Origin: G963674955 sp963674955
GTDB taxonomy: Bacteria; Desulfobacterota; Desulfovibrionia; Desulfovibrionales; Desulfovibrionaceae
Reading direction: 5' to 3'
Assembly (NCBI GenBank): GCA_963674955.2
Contig: CAXXKR010000004.1
Span: 1,736,001 to 1,800,000 of the forward strand
Length of the DNA stretch: 64,000 nt
Shown here: positions 55,730-63,898 of the stretch, piece by piece
Numbering within the stretch: position 1 is the stretch's first letter
Layout: every line of letters starts with the position of its first letter
Made by a program: the position numbers and the translations under genes
Notes under the pieces: generated by a model
The model's database searches: none
Seen by the model: the letters and a program-made list of their open reading frames with translations, nothing else
What the model was told of the DNA's origin: nothing

Positions 55730-55805
55730 TGGTGGGCCAACCAGGATTCGAACCTGGGACCATCCGGTTATGAGCCGGGGGCTCTGCCAACTGAGCTATT
55801 GGCCC
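55730..55805 (-). tRNA. tRNA-Met (anticodon CAT), elongator-like
   Basis: A 76-base cloverleaf on the minus strand, GGGCCAATAGCTCAGTTGGC at the 5' end and CCA encoded at the 3' end. The anticodon loop is CTCATAA. The acceptor stem begins with a G-C pair, so it is not the initiator. An Ile tRNA with lysidine-modified CAT cannot be fully excluded from sequence alone. It is 44 bases downstream of rfaE2. Confidence 0.93.
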
Positions 55806-55849
55806 ATATCGGTGTAAACGAGAATACTTACTCGCACCTTTTTTCAAAG

Positions 55850-56353
55850 TCAAGAACTATGTTCTCCCGTCAGAATCCGTTCTATGGTGGCGGTTGTGGA
55901 GAAACCAGGCAGAAGCGCAAGGCTGTGCACCTCGCCCCCGGCACCCTCGACAATGTCCCGGCCCACTATAGCGTCCCTGGACCAGTCCCCGCCCTTGACC
56001 AGCACCTGCGGTTTCACGGCCCTTATCAATTCATAGGGCGTTTCCTGGGAAAAGGAGACCACGAAATCAACGCTTTCAAGACCGGCCAGCACGTAGGCGC
56101 GCTGGGCCTCGCTGTTTACAGGACGGCCCTCCCCCTTGCCCAGGCTCCTGACCGATTCGTCGCTGTTCAGTCCCAGAAGCAGGCCGTCGCCCAAGGCCCT
56201 GGCCCGACGCAGAAGGTCAACGTGTCCCGGATGCAGGATGTCGAAACAGCCGTTGGTGAAGACCAGCCTGTAGCCTTTGGGAAAGCCCTTCTGTTTTTCC
56301 AGAAAAGCCGCCAGGGTCAGAATCTTTTCATGTTTCAGGTCGGGGTTCATCAT
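55850..56353 (-). CDS. rfaE2: D-glycero-beta-D-manno-heptose 1-phosphate adenylyltransferase
   Basis: A 167-residue stand-alone nucleotidyltransferase equal to the C-terminal domain of HldE, making ADP-heptose for LPS core or other glycans. FTNGCFDILHPGHVDLL holds the HxGH motif (His41-His44), and VKGGDWSRDAIVG is the conserved second motif. The start overlaps the stop of the YkgJ gene (ATGATG), with GGAAG upstream. The GT9 heptosyltransferase-like protein at 18.5 kb could use its product. Confidence 0.92.
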   Translation of the reverse strand: MMNPDLKHEKILTLAAFLEKQKGFPKGYRLVFTNGCFDILHPGHVDLLRRARALGDGLLLGLNSDESVRSLGKGEGRPVNSEAQRAYVLAGLESVDFVVSFSQETPYELIRAVKPQVLVKGGDWSRDAIVGRDIVEGAGGEVHSLALLPGFSTTATIERILTGEHSS

Positions 56354-57150
56354 GCTTCCTGTTTCAGGTTTCCGCCGCCCAGAAAAACAAGTTCCAGCCA
56401 TTCCAGGGCAAAATTAAGGCAGACTTCCTCGTCTCCAAGTATTTCGTCTCGCCGTCCGTCCGAAAGATTGAGCCTGCCCAAAATGCCCATGTCCTGCAAA
56501 AAAGTCTTGAAGTCGTCCGGCTGATAAAGGGCCAGAAAGGCCATGTTCACCTGTTTGGAATCCAAGGCGCGGCCGGTCTTGCCGCACCTGCTCATAAGAC
56601 CCATGTAGCGGTCGTTGAATTCATTGTATTCCTCAAGCCCCTGATCCTTAAGCCAGCTCTCCCTGGTACAAGTCCCCTCTTGCTCGAACCCCCGGCAATG
56701 ATCTTCGCGGACCATGAAAAACTGCTCTTCGAGATTTCCATTGGAATCAAGCCTGGACGCCCGGCCAAGGGGATAGGTGCGGCAGGCTCCGGGCCTGTCG
56801 GAATAGACCGAGCATCCGGCCTCGCGCACAAAGGGACAGCTGTGGCGCGCATCATCGGTCATGCGCAGCTTGACCTGCGGAAAACCGCCGCCGGACATGG
56901 CCGAGACCTGGGCAAAACACTGAATGAATTCCCGGCTGAGGATGGACAGGTTTCTTCTCAGGCGATAGGAGTCATAGGGCGTCAGCATCAGATTCAGGTC
57001 GCCGCAACAGGCGTTGAAGCAGGGAACCCCAGTGTTGCATGCGAACTTGAAGCTCTCACCGGCCTTGAGTTCCGGCAAGCTGTTCATAAAATCCTGGGTG
57101 GCGTCTGATTTGGGCATTGGTTGTTTATCCCCGGTTTCCGACGCATCCAT
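56350..57150 (-). CDS. YkgJ-family cysteine cluster protein
   Basis: A 266-residue protein with the Zn/Fe-chelating CxxxxxCxxxCC pattern, FACNTGVPCFNACCG (Cys38, Cys44, Cys48, Cys49), and further conserved Cys in HSCPFVREAGCSVYSDRPGACRTYPLG. Family members are thought to bind a metal or Fe-S cluster; the role is unknown. ATG 57150 has AAGGG upstream and overlaps the glycosyltransferase gene by 26 bases; MPKSD at 57117 is a shorter alternative. Confidence 0.85.
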   Translation of the reverse strand: MDASETGDKQPMPKSDATQDFMNSLPELKAGESFKFACNTGVPCFNACCGDLNLMLTPYDSYRLRRNLSILSREFIQCFAQVSAMSGGGFPQVKLRMTDDARHSCPFVREAGCSVYSDRPGACRTYPLGRASRLDSNGNLEEQFFMVREDHCRGFEQEGTCTRESWLKDQGLEEYNEFNDRYMGLMSRCGKTGRALDSKQVNMAFLALYQPDDFKTFLQDMGILGRLNLSDGRRDEILGDEEVCLNFALEWLELVFLGGGNLKQEA

Positions 57151-58813
57151 CCTGCGCCCTTGTTTCAATTACGGCGAGCTTACACAGCAAATCCCTTTCC
57201 AACAACTCGCGCTCGGCTGCGGCTGCGGCTGAAATTTCTTCCCTGGAGTGCATGGCCTGCATCTTGTACTTGTTGCCCAGGGCGTTGCTTTCCTCACGGA
57301 TCGACGATCTGCTGGCCGCGCCGGTGCTCTTCTTGTGCAAAACCCGCAAATGGCCCTGATAGACAGCAAACAAGCCCTTCCGGGCCAGCCTCAAGTCGTG
57401 CTCCATGTCGTCGTACTGGGAGGGCGAGAGGTACAGGGAAAAACCGCCCTGATCAAGGAGCGTCGAGGTCCTGAAAAGATGGCAGCAGCCCGTGACCGAG
57501 GCGCAGGGACGGATATAGTCGAACATGCCGTTGTCCGGCCCGAAGAGATGCAGGTTGGAGAGCCTGAAGGGGTTGGGTTCGCTGCGGCTCATGTCCAGGG
57601 CGGGGAGCGAAGGGTCGGGACTGAGAAAATGATAATCCGCCGCCTGCATGACCGCCGGGGAGGCATGGTCCGAAACCTTGCAGCCCCAGACTCCAGCATC
57701 GGGGTAGACCCGGACCGCCGCGCCCAGCCTTCCCAGCCAGTTGCGGGGGACAACCGCGTCGTCGTCTAGGTAGAGGGCGAACTCGCTATCCCGGACCTCG
57801 GGCAGGTTCATGAGCCAATTGCGGGCCGCGGGCGCTCCGATGTTAACGGGCAGGTCAATGCGCATGAACCTGTCCGTGCCGAAACTCTGCGACCACTTGT
57901 CCAAGACCTGCGGCGTCGCGTCCTCGGAGCCGTTGTCCAGGACGATCAACCGCCAATCTTCCTTTGGAAGGTCGGACTCGAAAATGGACTTGAGCGTCTC
58001 GTCCAGCTCTCCGCCCTTGTTCCAGGAATAAAGCAGGATGGACAGGCCGCCCTCAAGGTCCGCGCATTTCCGGTCCAGTCCCAGTTTCAGGTCGTGGAGC
58101 CTCAGGGCCAGACTGGTGCGCCAGGGACCTGTTTTCAGAGCCTTGTTATAATTCGATGCGGCCCCTTCACGGTCGTCCAGAGCCAGCAGCGCCTGCCCCG
58201 TGAGAAAGGCCTCCTGCGCCGGGCCGAAAATCGAAGCGTTTTCATTTATAAACTTCAGCCCCTTGTTCCCTTCTCCGGCAAGCATCAGGGTCTGGGCCGC
58301 CATTGTCTTCAGGCAGGGCCGAATGTCTTCGGGCGCGGGCAAATCCAGGATCGAAAGCACCCAATCCCAGTCCTGCTCCAGCAGGCCGAAGGCCGCACCC
58401 TTTTGCCGCCAGAAAATATTATTCGGCTCGCGCTCCATCTGTTTTTGAATAAAGGCCCGCAGCTTGGGATAATCCCGAAGCGCCGCCGTGCGTTGGAAAT
58501 ATGAAAGGTTGTCCGGCTCGCGCCAGAAATCGGCCACAGCCTTGAGGGCCGCCCGCGTATTGTCGGAAATCAACGGCTCAAGCAATGGCGAGGCCAGGAT
58601 CACGGCGGCCAGGGAGCCGTCCAAAGGATTCTCGCTCCAGGCGGACAACAGCATGTCCAACCAGAGTGTTGCTTTTTCCGGATCAGTTGAAAGCCCCTGC
58701 GAGGCCAGGGAGATCAGGTGCCGCTTGCCCACCGAGCCCATCAACAACCCCTCGCGCACAGTGGCGGGAAGGCCGTTCCAGGCCGAAGACAATGAATCCG
58801 GTCTCGGTGTCAT
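57125..58813 (-). CDS. Glycosyltransferase family 2 with helical-repeat N-terminus
   Basis: A 562-residue protein. Residues 1-250 are TPR/helical-repeat-like (AQEAFLTGQALLALDDREGAASNYNKALKTGP). A GT2 domain follows from about 256 (LSILLYSWNKGGELDETLKSIFE, LDNGSEDATP, NIGAPAARNWLM), with the metal-binding YLDDDAVV near 348 and a TGCCHLFRTSTL acceptor region. The start overlaps the previous gene's stop by ATGA. A far longer in-frame reading upstream runs through that gene and is rejected. It likely transfers a sugar to a surface glycan or protein in the cytoplasm. Confidence 0.87.
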   Translation of the reverse strand: MTPRPDSLSSAWNGLPATVREGLLMGSVGKRHLISLASQGLSTDPEKATLWLDMLLSAWSENPLDGSLAAVILASPLLEPLISDNTRAALKAVADFWREPDNLSYFQRTAALRDYPKLRAFIQKQMEREPNNIFWRQKGAAFGLLEQDWDWVLSILDLPAPEDIRPCLKTMAAQTLMLAGEGNKGLKFINENASIFGPAQEAFLTGQALLALDDREGAASNYNKALKTGPWRTSLALRLHDLKLGLDRKCADLEGGLSILLYSWNKGGELDETLKSIFESDLPKEDWRLIVLDNGSEDATPQVLDKWSQSFGTDRFMRIDLPVNIGAPAARNWLMNLPEVRDSEFALYLDDDAVVPRNWLGRLGAAVRVYPDAGVWGCKVSDHASPAVMQAADYHFLSPDPSLPALDMSRSEPNPFRLSNLHLFGPDNGMFDYIRPCASVTGCCHLFRTSTLLDQGGFSLYLSPSQYDDMEHDLRLARKGLFAVYQGHLRVLHKKSTGAASRSSIREESNALGNKYKMQAMHSREEISAAAAAERELLERDLLCKLAVIETRAQDGCVGNRG

Positions 58814-60867
58814 GAGGCCACTTCCTCCAGCGGCAGTTTCCTGAACCGCTGCTCCCCGGAATAGACCCGGTACAAATCGCGCCCCTTGCTTCGATTGCTC
58901 ATGAACTCCAGCACAATGCGCCGGTTGATGCGGCCCATTTTCAGCCTGAGGTCGTAATCGTCGGCCAAAAGAAGCACCCTCTCGGCCAGACAGCCTGAAT
59001 CCTCCACCGGGCAAAGGAATCCGTTGACCCCGTCCTTCACCAGTTCGGGAATGCCCCCGGTCTCGGCACAGACCACGGACAGGCCGTGGGCAAAGGCCTC
59101 AAGCAGGGTGTTGGGCATGCTTTCCAGCCTGGACGAGATGACCAGGATGTCCGAGGCGCGGAAATGCTCCAGAACCTCTTCATGCGGCAGGGGCCCGGTG
59201 AAATTTATCCTGTCAAGGACCTCCGGAGGACGCTTCCCCTCATATCCGGTTCTCGTCTTGGCGCCGCAGGCCACGAATTCCATGTCCCGCACGCCCTTTG
59301 CGCACAGCTCTTCCGCCATGTCCAGAAACAGGTCAAAGCCCTTGAACCTGGCCTCGTTGCCCACGTAAAGCACGCGCACGCCGCGCTTCTTGCCCGGCTC
59401 ACGCCACTCTTTCGGCGCGGAAAAGGAATTGTAGACCACGTTCAGGCGGCTTTTGGGCACAAGATATTTGGCCAGCACCTGGGCGCATTTCATTGAATTG
59501 CAGATCGCCCCGTCCAGGACCCTGGACCAGATGCCGGCCAGCAGGTTGGGCGCGAATATCACGCCCCGATTGAAAAAGGCCCTGAAGCGAGGCCCACAAA
59601 ACCGCCCGAGCAGCCTGGCCCTGACCGCCCCCTTGTAACCCTTGTGAAAGGCGTGGATCACGTCGATGTTCCGTTCTTTGGCGATATTGAGCAAAAATTT
59701 CCCGGCGGGTCCGGGTTTTCTTATCTCTTCGAACTCGTCCAGACGCACGCCCAGCGGCTCCAGTTCGCCGCGCAGGGCCGAACCGGGCTTGAGCACGGCG
59801 TGGACCTCCAGCCCCAGGTCGAGCATGGCCTTGGCGTTGTTGATCATCTGCCTGCTTCCCCCCGAAACCTTGTCCGAGTCCGTGACGTAAAGGACCTTTT
59901 TCACTTCCGGGCTCTTGCGGTGCAGCTTGCAGAATATCGAAGCCGTGACGCGGCAGGAATACATACGCAGCCGCGAGCGCACCCAGTCCGCGGACTTGTT
60001 CTTGCCCACGCCGATGCGCCGGATGCGAAAGGGGTCGGCGCCCTTGCAGTTGGGCGACCTTTGCAGGGTGAAGGCTCCCTGAAACCCGGCCTGCTTCAGG
60101 AGATTTTCCGAGACCTCGTCGAACTGGCCCCAGGGCCAGCAAAAAAGCTGGGGAGTATCGCCGTTGATCTGTTTGATGCGCTCCATACTGCGCGAAAAAT
60201 CCGTGCGGCAAAAATCCTCGCGCTCCCTGTCGCTCCTGAGCCTGTAGCCCTGCCCCTGTTCATCCCCCTCTTTGTCCTCAAAGGGCCAAAACCCGTTGTA
60301 GACGTAGGCGCTGCCCTCCTCGAACATGGGCAGTTCCGGTCGATAGTCCGGATAAATCCCCCAGGCCGACCAGTGGGGCTTGCGGGGCGTGAGGTTGCGC
60401 AGGCAGCCCTGGTGCCGGGAGCCGTGGCTGTAGACCTCCATGCCGTAGTCGGAGACCACGCTCTTGAGTTCAGCCTCGTTCATGAACTGGGAATAGTCGG
60501 AATCCCTCAAGGCCAGCTTGAACGAGTCGGGCATTGATTCGAGTTCCGGGGCCGTGTCCAGGGTGCGCTTTTCACCGGGGGCGATGAAATCAGTGACCGC
60601 GAAAAACACGCCGACCATGTCCCGCTCGGCCAGCAGGGGCACGGCGTGCAACCAGTTGCTCAAGTGCCCGTCGTCAAAGGTCAGGACCGCGCACTTGCCG
60701 CGCAGAGGGCGTTCGCCGCGCACTATTTCCATTAGCTCGCGGGCGGAGATGGTGCGAAAGCCCATGTCTTGGATGGCGTCCAGATGGGCGGCGAAAAGCT
60801 CTGGCGAATGGCCATCCACATCACTGATGGAGTGGTAGCAGAAAACAGGTACGCTGTATGCGAACAT
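58810..60867 (-). CDS. Polysaccharide deacetylase-GT4 glycosyltransferase fusion
   Basis: A 685-residue protein with two enzymes in one chain. Residues 1-310 resemble NodB-type (CE4) deacetylases: VPVFCYHSISD, TFDDGH (Asp65-Asp66), YSHGSRHQGCL and CWPWGQFDE. From about 325 (KKVLYVTDSDKVSGGSRQMINNAK) comes a GT-B glycosyltransferase family 4 domain with VLYVGNEARFKGFDLFL and SRLESMPNTLLEAFAHGLSVVCAETGGIPELV. No signal peptide, so it acts in the cytoplasm. It may couple deacetylation and sugar addition. ATG 60867, five bases after AGAGGG, is preferred to 60870. Confidence 0.88.
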   Translation of the reverse strand: MFAYSVPVFCYHSISDVDGHSPELFAAHLDAIQDMGFRTISARELMEIVRGERPLRGKCAVLTFDDGHLSNWLHAVPLLAERDMVGVFFAVTDFIAPGEKRTLDTAPELESMPDSFKLALRDSDYSQFMNEAELKSVVSDYGMEVYSHGSRHQGCLRNLTPRKPHWSAWGIYPDYRPELPMFEEGSAYVYNGFWPFEDKEGDEQGQGYRLRSDREREDFCRTDFSRSMERIKQINGDTPQLFCWPWGQFDEVSENLLKQAGFQGAFTLQRSPNCKGADPFRIRRIGVGKNKSADWVRSRLRMYSCRVTASIFCKLHRKSPEVKKVLYVTDSDKVSGGSRQMINNAKAMLDLGLEVHAVLKPGSALRGELEPLGVRLDEFEEIRKPGPAGKFLLNIAKERNIDVIHAFHKGYKGAVRARLLGRFCGPRFRAFFNRGVIFAPNLLAGIWSRVLDGAICNSMKCAQVLAKYLVPKSRLNVVYNSFSAPKEWREPGKKRGVRVLYVGNEARFKGFDLFLDMAEELCAKGVRDMEFVACGAKTRTGYEGKRPPEVLDRINFTGPLPHEEVLEHFRASDILVISSRLESMPNTLLEAFAHGLSVVCAETGGIPELVKDGVNGFLCPVEDSGCLAERVLLLADDYDLRLKMGRINRRIVLEFMSNRSKGRDLYRVYSGEQRFRKLPLEEVAS

Positions 60868-60887
60868 CATCGCCCTCTGGGTGATTC

Positions 60888-62111
60888 CTATTGTTTCGCG
60901 GCCGCGCCAAGGCCGGGGCATGGGGTTTCCCGCAAGGCATCAATCATGGCCCCGGCAAGGACCTCGTAGCCCTTTTTATTGAAATGCGCCCAGTCCGTGG
61001 GGCCGTGGATGAACTCCGTTTCAGCCGCCTTGCGCAGATAGGGCCGGGCGTCCACAAAGCCAAAGCCCTTTTCCCTTGCGAAATCCCGTATGGACGCGGC
61101 CATCTCGTCGCTCCTGCGAAACATGGCCTCGCGGGGGTAAAGGTAATCCTTTTCCGGGTCCCCGTAAAACACGCTGACCCTGTCCGAGGCCACCTCGTAG
61201 CAGGCGATGGGCGAGGGCACGTAGACCAGATAGATGGTCGTGTCCTTGAAAAAGTCGGCGGCGAACAGAACGGACTGCTGGTACACGAACAGCCCCTGCT
61301 CCACGGCGTTGTCGGTCATGCAGGGCGATTGCAGCCGGTCGGGTATCCCAAAGGTCTCATTGTTCACAACGATCCGGTTGACCTTGCCGCCCTGCTTGGC
61401 TTCCTTGTCCTCGTCCATGAAGCGGCGGGAAAAGCGCCAGAGCACGTTGTCCCGGAACAGGCGGAACAGAAAATTGCCGAAGAAAATCCTTTCGCCCGGT
61501 TCCCTGGCCGAGCCGTTGGCGTATTCCGCGACCATCTCGCCCAGAAACTTTTGGAAAACTCCCGGCTCATGGAGCCGCTCCATATCGTAGTAGGACTTGA
61601 ACCAGTCGCCCAGAAAACGCCGGTTGTTCTCTATGTCGTTGCCTTCGTAGAAATAGAAGAACATGCAGCCCGGCTTGGCCAGGGGCAGCCCATTTTCGTT
61701 CAGCAGCCGGTAGCTCTGGATGGGTTCCAGCACGTTGGCCTCGACGCTGCCCGCGCCGCTGCGGCCAAAGGTCAGCACATCCACGCCCAAGAGGTCGTGT
61801 ATGACGTGGGTGCTCTGGTATTTCGCGGTGCGGTCGTAGCCCGTGGAGGTGAACCAGTCGCCCTTGCCCTGGGCGTAGGAGTCTCCGGCAATGGCGATGT
61901 AGCCAGGAGAAGGCAGGAGTCCGGGCTTGGTGGTCTGGCCCAGCACGCGGGCCTCCCTGACCATGTGGTTGTACAGGCTTGGCGGCAGGTAGGGCAAAAG
62001 CGGCTTGAACAACAGCAGCTCAAAGGCCAGATAGGTCAAAAGCACGCTGGCAAGGGCCAGGGAAAAGTTCAGTATTATTTTTGATGATCGCTTCATGGAT
62101 GGTCGTTTCAT
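60888..62111 (-). CDS. Membrane-anchored SGNH/GDSL-like protein
   Basis: A 407-residue protein with one N-terminal membrane segment (about 12-36), so the rest should lie in the periplasm. AIAGDSYAQG holds the block-I Gly-Asp-Ser (Asp77, Ser78), YEGNDIENN resembles block III, and TDWAHFNKKGY holds the Asp373-xx-His376 pair. These fit the catalytic set of SGNH esterases or acyl-modifying proteins such as AlgX/AlgJ. It heads the glycan operon, so acetylation or deacetylation of the polymer is inferred. Two in-frame ATGs (62111, 62096) come from 15-base tandem repeats; no clear ribosome-binding site precedes either. Confidence 0.8.
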   Translation of the reverse strand: MKRPSMKRSSKIILNFSLALASVLLTYLAFELLLFKPLLPYLPPSLYNHMVREARVLGQTTKPGLLPSPGYIAIAGDSYAQGKGDWFTSTGYDRTAKYQSTHVIHDLLGVDVLTFGRSGAGSVEANVLEPIQSYRLLNENGLPLAKPGCMFFYFYEGNDIENNRRFLGDWFKSYYDMERLHEPGVFQKFLGEMVAEYANGSAREPGERIFFGNFLFRLFRDNVLWRFSRRFMDEDKEAKQGGKVNRIVVNNETFGIPDRLQSPCMTDNAVEQGLFVYQQSVLFAADFFKDTTIYLVYVPSPIACYEVASDRVSVFYGDPEKDYLYPREAMFRRSDEMAASIRDFAREKGFGFVDARPYLRKAAETEFIHGPTDWAHFNKKGYEVLAGAMIDALRETPCPGLGAAAKQ

Positions 62112-62141
62112 GGATGGCCGCTTTGGGGATAACCGCTTTAT
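62082..62141. repeat. Four imperfect 15-base tandem repeats across the SGNH start
   Basis: Units 62082-62096, 62097-62111, 62112-62126 and 62127-62141 share the plus-strand pattern ggatggYCGYTTcat. On the minus strand they encode M-K-R-x-S-type pentads in the SGNH frame; two units carry ATG, one has CCA and one ATA instead. Confidence 0.75.
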
Positions 62142-62259
62142 GGAGGATGCGGAATCAAGCGCTGATTGTTCTCGAAATTTCGCGCTCCGCCGGGCCTAGA
62201 TTAGGTATCAGATACGGATAATGGCGGCAAGGCCGGGGAAAGGGACGAAAATGGCGCGG

Positions 62260-62607
62260 CTAAGGGCGCGGATTGCGTTCGTAAAAGCCTTCCAACGGCT
62301 CCATCCCGCCGCCGCACTTCGGGCAACGTCCGTTTCTGCTCTCTCCGAGCTGGGAAGCAGCCTCGCACTTGAGGCAGACATACAGCTCGCTGTCCCGCTC
62401 ATGCATTTTTGATTCCTCGCGGCCTTTGGGCGTTGACCTGAAAACCAGCCCCATCACGGGTATGGCAATGCCGACGGCCAAGGCTATATACTCGACCCAG
62501 ACCGGAATCGGGTAGTCCCGAAAAGCGGCACTGCCGGAAATAATCGCCAAAAGACTAGTTCCGATAAATGTAATGCTTAGAAGAGCTTCAATCGGTTTAA
62601 TTTTCAT
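62260..62607 (-). CDS. Small membrane protein with zinc-ribbon tail
   Basis: A 115-residue protein with two membrane helices (about 8-27 and 36-56) and a cytoplasmic zinc ribbon: CLKC at about 78-81 and CPKC near 95-98, ending GGGMEPLEGFYERNPRP. Ribosome-binding site AAGAGA lies before the start. No family recognised. It lies upstream of the glycan operon on the same strand with a 148-base gap that contains no gene apart from the repeats. Confidence 0.7.
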   Translation of the reverse strand: MKIKPIEALLSITFIGTSLLAIISGSAAFRDYPIPVWVEYIALAVGIAIPVMGLVFRSTPKGREESKMHERDSELYVCLKCEAASQLGESRNGRCPKCGGGMEPLEGFYERNPRP

Positions 62608-62727
62608 TTGTTTCTCTTATCTTTCCACCTGTCATATATTTGGTTGATTCCTCCCCCTATTCCCCCAAAACCAGTTGGCGGAGGAGGGCCGGGAGCAAGC
62701 AGGCCGCTAGTTCGCCGGAGTTCTTGT

Positions 62728-62862
62728 TTATGACGTCTTTTGAGCTGACCTCAACCCGAAATAAACAGCAACCGAGACAGCCAGAGAAAGCAACACATCA
62801 GTCCAAAGGCAAAGAAGCCCAAATATGACTCCCGAGGCAATCAGGTTGATATATTTTTTCAT
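62728..62862 (-). CDS. 44-residue membrane microprotein
   Basis: A very short gene reading MKKYINLIASGVIFGLLCLW, then TDVLLSLAVSVAVYFGLRSAQKTS. It forms one or two membrane helices with Lys at the N-terminus and a basic end. The ATG overlaps the stop of the preceding membrane-protein gene (TGATG), the same coupling used by true operon neighbours elsewhere in this window. That overlap is the main evidence it is translated. From 62608 to 62727 I see nothing else. Confidence 0.55.
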   Translation of the reverse strand: MKKYINLIASGVIFGLLCLWTDVLLSLAVSVAVYFGLRSAQKTS

Positions 62863-63605
62863 CACGCCTGTCCCCGCCTCTTGATATTGGTCTCATCACT
62901 AGATTCAGTCGCGTGCATGGTCCTTAACTGCTGTACGGATAGGGCAACGATCAACAGCAAAACGACGGCATACGTTCCATAGTCCAAAGTCGATCCGTAA
63001 TTTTTTGAAAAAAACCCAATGAAGGCGTATGATACAAATATGAATGTCAGAAAAAAAGAACTGACCAGAAATGCATAAACAAATATCTTGCTATAATATG
63101 TTATAATGAAAAAACTTGTTACTATCGCTAATGCTTCCAAAGCAAGCACTGTCAAGTTGGCCTCAATTGGATATGCCTTATGGATTGACATGATCAGTAT
63201 ATAACCAGATGGCATCAGAGAATATAAAAATATACTCCTTTCTTTTCCTGACGTCTGCGATTGTTCTTCTGTCCTCAAAAAAACTAATAGGCTGGAGGCA
63301 ATGCATAAAATACCAGCGATAAATGATCTCAAATGAATAATGTTTTCAGAAAAGTAAAAAAACAAATTACCACCAAAATAAAAAGATCCATAGATAAAAG
63401 CAACTCCGCAAGATACAATTCGCGCTAGTTTGTCTCCCACAAAAGCAAAGTAAAAACATATGCAAGCCAAAGCAGTTATTATTCCTTCGACATACTTTAC
63501 GAGACTCGGATCGGCCTTTGAAAGGCTCACGAACTGCCCGGCAAATATAATCAAAAATGCTATAAGGAGACTGACTTTTTGAACAGTAACCTGGTTCTTT
63601 TTCAT
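62862..63605 (-). CDS. Polytopic membrane protein of unknown function
   Basis: A 247-residue protein with seven or eight membrane helices and few charged residues, ending in a basic tail (SSDETNIKRRGQA). Codon use is much more AT-rich than in the genes to the left. ATG 63605 is chosen; TTG 63617 is in frame, and neither has a good ribosome-binding site. It lies 19 bases after the zinc-ribbon gene and is coupled to the 44-residue gene. No family recognised; a sensor or transporter domain cannot be named. Confidence 0.6.
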   Translation of the reverse strand: MKKNQVTVQKVSLLIAFLIIFAGQFVSLSKADPSLVKYVEGIITALACICFYFAFVGDKLARIVSCGVAFIYGSFYFGGNLFFYFSENIIHLRSFIAGILCIASSLLVFLRTEEQSQTSGKERSIFLYSLMPSGYILIMSIHKAYPIEANLTVLALEALAIVTSFFIITYYSKIFVYAFLVSSFFLTFIFVSYAFIGFFSKNYGSTLDYGTYAVVLLLIVALSVQQLRTMHATESSDETNIKRRGQA

Positions 63606-63624
63606 TAACAAATTCAACAGTATT

Positions 63625-63894
63625 CTATAGTTTTATCGCATTGCTCTCTGTCACATCTTTACAAACCTTGCACGTCAGCTTGTATCTTTTTTTGTGCTTC
63701 AAACCCCATATTCCTATTCCTCCAAAAACAACGAAAGACAACACATCCAACCTGAAAAAATATGGAACCCGAAAGCCAAACAACCCACCAATGATAGATG
63801 GGACTATCATGACACAAGCGAAGATGATGGAAGTTATTCCGATCTTTTTTCTATCAACTACGGAGAATTTGCCGCCGCATTTATTACAAAACAC
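63625..63894 (-). CDS. Small zinc-ribbon membrane protein
   Basis: An 89-residue protein. The N-terminal FCNKCGGKF (Cys3, Cys6) and the C-terminal LTCKVCKDV (Cys75, Cys78) can form one zinc site across two membrane helices (about 18-37 and 48-64), so both ends face the same side. Start GTG 63894 has AAAGGT six bases upstream. The preceding gene's stop is four bases away. No family recognised. Confidence 0.65.
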   Translation of the reverse strand: MFCNKCGGKFSVVDRKKIGITSIIFACVMIVPSIIGGLFGFRVPYFFRLDVLSFVVFGGIGIWGLKHKKRYKLTCKVCKDVTESNAIKL

Positions 63895-63898
63895 AGTT

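Noticed and set aside
60891..62084. A 397-codon plus-strand frame opposite the SGNH gene
   Set aside because: Shadow of the minus-strand gene, which has a signal anchor and SGNH motifs; the plus frame has none.
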